Shown here piece by piece: positions 33,736 to 37,111 of a DNA stretch of 37,111 bases. A program made the position numbers and the translations under genes. The stretch comes from Nocardia asiatica NBRC 100129 (GTDB lineage Bacteria > Actinomycetota > Actinomycetes > Mycobacteriales > Mycobacteriaceae). The notes beneath the pieces were generated by a model. The model worked only from the letters and a program-made list of their open reading frames with translations, searched no databases and was not told where the DNA came from. The stretch is from positions 1-37,111 of the forward strand of contig NZ_BAFS01000278.1 in assembly GCF_000308415.1 (NCBI RefSeq). The letters are read 5' to 3'. The first letter of the stretch is position 1; each line of letters starts with the position of its first letter.

Positions 33736-34580
33736 CCGTCACCGACCGTCCGGTCACCGCCGACACCAATCAGCACTACGACCTCGACCCGGACATCTTC
33801 GGCCAGTTCCTCGACCCGCTGCGCAAGTACAGCTCGGCGCTCTACGAGTCCGACACCGACACGCTCGAGCAGGCGCAGCGGCGCAAGCTGCGGTTCGTGG
33901 CCGACCGGCTCGGCGTGACCGGCGGCGAACGCCTGCTGGACGTCGGCTGCGGGTGGGGCTCGCTGATCCTGTTCATGGCGGCGGAATACGGCTGCGAGAC
34001 AACGGGTGTCAGCCCGGCGCCACGCCAGCACGAGTACATCGCCGAGCAGGCGCGCGCTCGCGGCGTCGCGGATCGGGTGCGCACCCGGGTGGGCCATTTC
34101 GAGCGGCTGGAGCTGCCGCCGCGCAGTTTCGACGCGGTCACGCTGCTGGGCTCGATCGTGCACATGCCCGATCTCGGCGCGATCTTCCGCAGGGCCCGCG
34201 CGGTGCTGCGGCGCGGCGGCACGCTGTACGTCTCGGAGAGCTGCTTCCGCAACGCGTCCGCGCGCACGGCGTTCGACGCCAAGGAAGGCACCGAGTTCGT
34301 GCGCGAGGACATCTTCGGATGGGGCGACCTGCGTCCGCTCTCGGACCTGGTGACCGCGGCCGAGGACGCGGGATTCTCCATCATCGCGGTGGACGACCTC
34401 ACCGAGCACTACCGCCGCACCATCGACGATTGGATCGCGAACGTCGACGCCGCCGCCGAACGCATCGACGCGCACGGGCCCGGCTTGGCCGCGAAGCTGC
34501 GGCACTACCTGGAGATCGCGAACGCCGGATGGGGCTACACCACCAAGCATTACGCGCTGACCTGCCGGAACGCCCGCTGA
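33732..34580 (+). CDS. CFA-synthase-like SAM-dependent methyltransferase
   Basis: This encodes 282 residues. The N-terminus HYDLDPDIFGQFLDPLRKYS matches the start of the cyclopropane-fatty-acid synthase domain. LLDVGCGWGSLILFMAAEYG (about residues 68-87) is the SAM-binding motif I in its CFA-synthase form, and GVSPAPRQHEYIAEQA follows. FGWGDLRPLS replaces the usual IFPGGxLPS segment, so the active site differs from true cyclopropane synthases. Such enzymes methylate or cyclopropanate cis double bonds of acyl chains, which fits a partner desaturase, but O- or C-methylation of another group is possible. The GTG overlaps the ACP stop. Confidence 0.85.
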   Translation: MTVTDRPVTADTNQHYDLDPDIFGQFLDPLRKYSSALYESDTDTLEQAQRRKLRFVADRLGVTGGERLLDVGCGWGSLILFMAAEYGCETTGVSPAPRQHEYIAEQARARGVADRVRTRVGHFERLELPPRSFDAVTLLGSIVHMPDLGAIFRRARAVLRRGGTLYVSESCFRNASARTAFDAKEGTEFVREDIFGWGDLRPLSDLVTAAEDAGFSIIAVDDLTEHYRRTIDDWIANVDAAAERIDAHGPGLAAKLRHYLEIANAGWGYTTKHYALTCRNAR

Positions 34581-34596
34581 GCGGGAGGAGCGAAAG

Positions 34597-35439
34597 ATGA
34601 ACATCGATTCGGCGCTGATTCCCGTGGATGAAGTCGTCGCGGCGGTGGACGGGTTTCTCGCGGCGTCGCCCGCCACGCGGGCCTGGGATGTGGAGACCGC
34701 TTTCGACTGGTCGCGCGCCGACGCGGGCCGGCTCACCGAGGGCCAGCGGTCGGCGGTCCAGTTCGTCACCCTCATCGAGGACCACCTGCCCGGCTATTTC
34801 GACGTCTACCACCGCTACTTCCCGGTGGACGACACCGTGGACCTGGACACGTTCGTGCACAACCGCGAGCTCTACCACTTCACCGTGCGCTGGGCACTGG
34901 AGGAGGACACGCATGCCCGCGCGCTGACCCGCTACCAGGTGGCGTCCGGGATCGCCGAACGCGGCGCGCTGCGCGACGAACTGGCGATCGAGGGGCAGAA
35001 ACCGTTCGACCTGCCGTATCGGCACCCGGTGCAGTTCTTCGCTTACGCGCTGGTGCAGGAGAAGGCGACGCAGATGTACTACCAGCACCTGCGCGAGGTG
35101 GTGGACGACCCGGTGCTCGGCGCCGTGCTGGCGCGGCTGTCGCGCGACGAGGCGCGGCACTTCAGTTTCATGGCCGACGTGGTCGGCCGCTACCTGCGGG
35201 TGCGGGGCGATGCCACCGTGGAGCCGATCCGCGAAGTGATCGCCACCTTCCGCATGCCGCTGGCCGACACCATGCGCGGCTACTGGCGGTGGGCGCTGAA
35301 GATCGCCGACGTCGCCGCCTACGACCACACCGAAGCCTACGAGCATCTGGTCAAGGTGATCGACCGCGCGGTGGACGCCCGCAGCGATCGCCTCGACGAG
35401 CTGGTGCGCTTCATCGATGAGTGCCGCCTGCTGGCGTGA
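34597..35439 (+). CDS. Soluble acyl-ACP desaturase (DesA-like, diiron)
   Basis: This encodes 280 residues of the type 2 fatty-acid desaturase family, which inserts cis double bonds in ACP-bound chains using O2 and ferredoxin. The ligands are visible: E61 (TLIEDHLPGY), E103 and H106 (EEDTHA), E155 (LVQEKATQ), E185 and H188 (RDEARHF). The wording is close to mycobacterial DesA1/DesA2. GGGAGGAGCGAAAG precedes the ATG. It is the last gene of the rightward operon and is followed by a strong terminator. Confidence 0.92.
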   Translation: MNIDSALIPVDEVVAAVDGFLAASPATRAWDVETAFDWSRADAGRLTEGQRSAVQFVTLIEDHLPGYFDVYHRYFPVDDTVDLDTFVHNRELYHFTVRWALEEDTHARALTRYQVASGIAERGALRDELAIEGQKPFDLPYRHPVQFFAYALVQEKATQMYYQHLREVVDDPVLGAVLARLSRDEARHFSFMADVVGRYLRVRGDATVEPIREVIATFRMPLADTMRGYWRWALKIADVAAYDHTEAYEHLVKVIDRAVDARSDRLDELVRFIDECRLLA

Positions 35440-35451
35440 GCTCGGAACCCG

Positions 35452-35489
35452 ACGGCCCTGTCTCCGGAACGCTCCGGGGACAGGGCCGT
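35452..35489. terminator. Strong bidirectional hairpin at the right end of the cluster
   Basis: The 11-base arms ACGGCCCTGTC (35452-35462) and GACAGGGCCGT (35479-35489) are perfect. A T-G pair and a further five pairs (CCGGA/TCCGG) extend the stem to 17 pairs around the loop ACGC. It fills the gap between the desaturase stop and the convergent thioesterase stop. Confidence 0.85.
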
Positions 35490-35498
35490 TCGCGTCAC

Positions 35499-35966
35499 TC
35501 AGTTCTCCGGCTGCAACACCAGGACCGTGGTCGAACCGTGCGCGATCAGCTTGCCGCCCGCGTCGGTGATCCGGCCCTCCGCCGTCGCGGTGCGCCGTCC
35601 GACGTGCACCGCGTTGGCCTCGCAGGTCAGCCGCGAGCCGTCCAGCGTCACCGACCGGATGAAATTCACCTTCAGTTCGAGCGTCGTGTAGGCCACGCCG
35701 TCGCCGAGTTTCGTGAAGACCGCGCTGCCCATCGCCGTGTCCATCAAGGTGGCCAGCACCCCGCCGTGCACGGTGAACATGGCATTGATGGTGGCCGGGT
35801 TCGGGTCGAGGTAGTACCGGGTGTAGCCGTCGCCCGCCGTCTCCAGTCGAATGCCCAGAGACGCGCCGACGCCGAGATTCTCGCGAAGCCCTCGCTCGAA
35901 AACCGTGGTCAGTTCGGTGACACGGGACGCCACCGTCCCGTTGGCGTGAGTGTCGATGCTGGTCAT
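35499..35966 (-). CDS. PaaI-type thioesterase (hotdog fold)
   Basis: This encodes 155 residues. MFTVHGGVLATLMDTAMGSAV is the hotdog signature, with the HGG turn and Asp in the central helix. LGIRLETAGDGYTRYYL and LELKVNFIRSV are the flanking strands typical of acyl-CoA thioesterases. GGGAGGAAA precedes the ATG at 35966. It is convergent with the acyl-modification operon and separated by a strong terminator, so it may not belong to that pathway, though its chemistry would suit. Confidence 0.9.
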   Translation of the reverse strand: MTSIDTHANGTVASRVTELTTVFERGLRENLGVGASLGIRLETAGDGYTRYYLDPNPATINAMFTVHGGVLATLMDTAMGSAVFTKLGDGVAYTTLELKVNFIRSVTLDGSRLTCEANAVHVGRRTATAEGRITDAGGKLIAHGSTTVLVLQPEN

Positions 35967-36084
35967 GGCGTTTCCTCCCTGGCGAATGTTGCCCCGCTAT
36001 TCGATCAGCGCCCGATGAACGCCGGCCGAATCCAGCGGATTGCATACCGAGATTCGATCGGCTGATAGAACCGCCTCGGTCGAG

Positions 36085-36222
36085 TCGGCACTCCACGTCG
36101 AGGACGGGCAGGAAACCGTCGAGCAGGTAGGTGTCGACGGCGTCGGACAGGCAACCGCTGGGAAGCCCGAGAACACCATGCGACGTCGACCTCGCCATAC
36201 GACGGAGACCCGCTACCACCAC
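36085..36222 (-). pseudogene. C-terminal remnant of a TAP-like alpha/beta hydrolase
   Basis: On the minus strand, one frame reads HGVLGLPSGCLSDAVDTYLL followed by DGFLPVLDVEC. This is the usual end of secreted TAP-type (tripeptidyl-aminopeptidase-like) hydrolases: catalytic His region, a Cys, D-A-V-x-x-Y-L-x-D-G-x-L-P and a final Cys. No nucleophile-elbow or upstream domain exists in the neighbouring sequence, so this is a fragment. The rest of 35967-36343 contains no gene I can support. Confidence 0.6.
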
Positions 36223-36343
36223 GCCTCATCGTCGCGATCGGAGCTGACCCTCGTCCGAAGGAATCGGCCCCCGAGAACGAGGCCGGTTCCGGTCGCCGTG
36301 GATCGGGTGCGGACGTCGGCGTCCTCGAAAACGGACAAAAGAG

Positions 36344-37111
36344 GTCACCGCCGTCGCCCCCGCAGGCACCGGCACCGCCGCGGTCACTCTCACCACCCTC
36401 GGCGGCACCAGCGGCAGCCGACCCTACGTCTACGCCCCGGCGCCCACCCTCGCCTCCGTCTATCCCGACTCGGGACCCGAAACCGGCGGCAACACCGTCA
36501 CCCTCACCGGCACCGGCCTCACGGGGACGACCGCAGTGCGTTTCGGTGGCGTACCCGCGGCGTTCACCGTCATCTTCGACAGCCGGATCAGTGCCACGGC
36601 CCCTCCGGGAGCCGGGCCGGTCGGCGTCACTGTCACCACGGCCGGCGGCACGAGCAACTCGATCGGCTATGCCTACGTCCCGGCGCCGACCCTCGCCACG
36701 GTGGTCCCCGACTCCGGCCCGGCTCCCGGCGGCAACACCGTCGCCCTCACCGGCACGGGATTCACCGACGCGAACGCGGTGCGCTTCGGTGCGAACACGG
36801 CGGTTTCCTTTGCCGTGGTGTCCGATTCGGAGATCAGGGCCGTAGCGCCCGCCGGGGTCGCGGGGACCGTTACCGTCACCGTCGCCACGACCGGCGGCAG
36901 GAGCAACGGCGTGTTCTACGGGTACGTGCCCGCACCGGCACTCGCCTCGGTGGTCCCGGGCTCCGGGCCCGGCACGGGCGGCAACACCGTCACCCTCGCT
37001 GGGACCGGGTTCACCGGCGCGGCCGCCGTCCGCTTCGGCGCCACACCCGCCACCTCGTTCACCGTCGTGTCCGACACCCAGACCACCGCCGTGGCGCCCG
37101 CCGCGAGCGCC
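36344..37111 (+). CDS. IPT/TIG-repeat protein, 5' end missing, continues beyond the window
   Basis: An open frame from about 36344 to the end of the window encodes immunoglobulin-like IPT/TIG domains. It begins in the middle of a domain (VTAVAPAGTGTAAVTL). Three further copies start at 36437, 36680 and 36929 with PAPTLASVYPDSGP, PAPTLATVVPDSGP and PAPALASVVPGSGP, each followed by GGNTV-L-GTG-T and AVRFG. The last copy is cut by the window edge. The frame is open back to 36248, but there is no ATG, GTG or TTG before the first domain and no signal peptide. Proteins of this type are usually surface or secreted repeat proteins. The 5' end appears to have been lost, so this may be a pseudogene. 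Confidence 0.8.
36437..37111 (+). repeat. Tandem ~81-83-codon IPT/TIG repeat units
   Basis: The units begin at 36437, 36680 and 36929, giving periods of 243 and 249 bases. GGCGGCAACACCGTC is identical in all three, while other parts have diverged, so this is an older protein repeat and not a recent DNA amplification. Such blocks can recombine and change domain number. Confidence 0.85.

Noticed and set aside
30428..35439. Isonitrile-lipopeptide (Rv0097-Rv0101/ScoA-E-like) cluster
   Set aside because: FAAL, ACP and a thioesterase are shared, but the TauD-type iron oxidase and the NRPS that define that pathway are absent.
34399..36222. 607-codon minus-strand frame
   Set aside because: Most of it is antisense to the desaturase and out of frame with the thioesterase; only its first ~46 codons resemble a protein, a hydrolase remnant listed separately.
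36437..37111. CRISPR or satellite array
   Set aside because: Units are about 245 bases, coding and diverged; they are IPT/TIG protein domains. No CRISPR-type repeats or cas genes exist in the window.

Overview
The window is high-GC actinomycete DNA, most likely from Nocardia or a close relative in the Mycobacteriales. The evidence is a mycobacterial-type pruC-pruA-pruB locus, an EspR-like DNA-binding protein, a roadblock/Ras-like conservon operon carrying two P450s, F420-type oxidoreductases, a DesA-like acyl-ACP desaturase and a fatty acyl-AMP ligase. The genus is inferred from gene content only. I saw no rRNA, tRNA, CRISPR array, transposase or integrase.

Layout. 1-600: N-terminal part of a PknE/F-like Ser/Thr kinase (minus), apparently broken by a 1-base deletion near its start. 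601-1159: non-coding, with a 17-copy CGGTGG hexamer tract. 1160-5130: proline catabolism, with the PucR-type regulator PruC divergent from pruA-pruB and a perfect 9+9 inverted repeat between them. 5221-9156: amino-acid permease, amidase and two small flavin/F420-type oxidoreductases. 9326-9742: EspR-like protein. 10163-15490: conservon cvnA-B-C-D followed by a CYP157-like P450 without the ExxR motif and a CYP154-like P450, all joined by 4-base start/stop overlaps or a longer overlap. 15542-20620: an accessory block with a candidate PD-(D/E)xK nuclease/coiled-coil protein and partner, small unknown proteins, an XRE-TPR regulator and a GNAT acetyltransferase. It ends against a decayed P450 3' fragment, so both sides of the block carry P450 3'-end sequence. 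20812-24773: XRE/MmyB-type regulator, SDR, epimerase-like protein, TetR with a 17-bp palindrome, and a Nudix hydrolase.

24933-35489 looks like a compact biosynthetic cluster bounded by two strong hairpins. The leftward operon encodes P450, P450, a MonCI/Lsd18-like flavin epoxidase homologue and P450. The divergent rightward operon encodes a fatty acyl-AMP ligase, a ferritin-like diiron enzyme, a hotdog thioesterase, a stand-alone ACP, a CFA-synthase-like methyltransferase and a soluble acyl-ACP desaturase. My reading is that a free fatty acid is adenylated, loaded on the ACP, desaturated by one or two soluble diiron enzymes, methylated or cyclopropanated, epoxidised and hydroxylated, then released. 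There is no PKS or NRPS. I do not recognise this gene combination as a characterised pathway, and it is my main candidate for a new system.

35499-37111: a PaaI-type thioesterase, a remnant of a TAP-type alpha/beta hydrolase, and a 5'-truncated run of IPT/TIG repeats that continues past the window.
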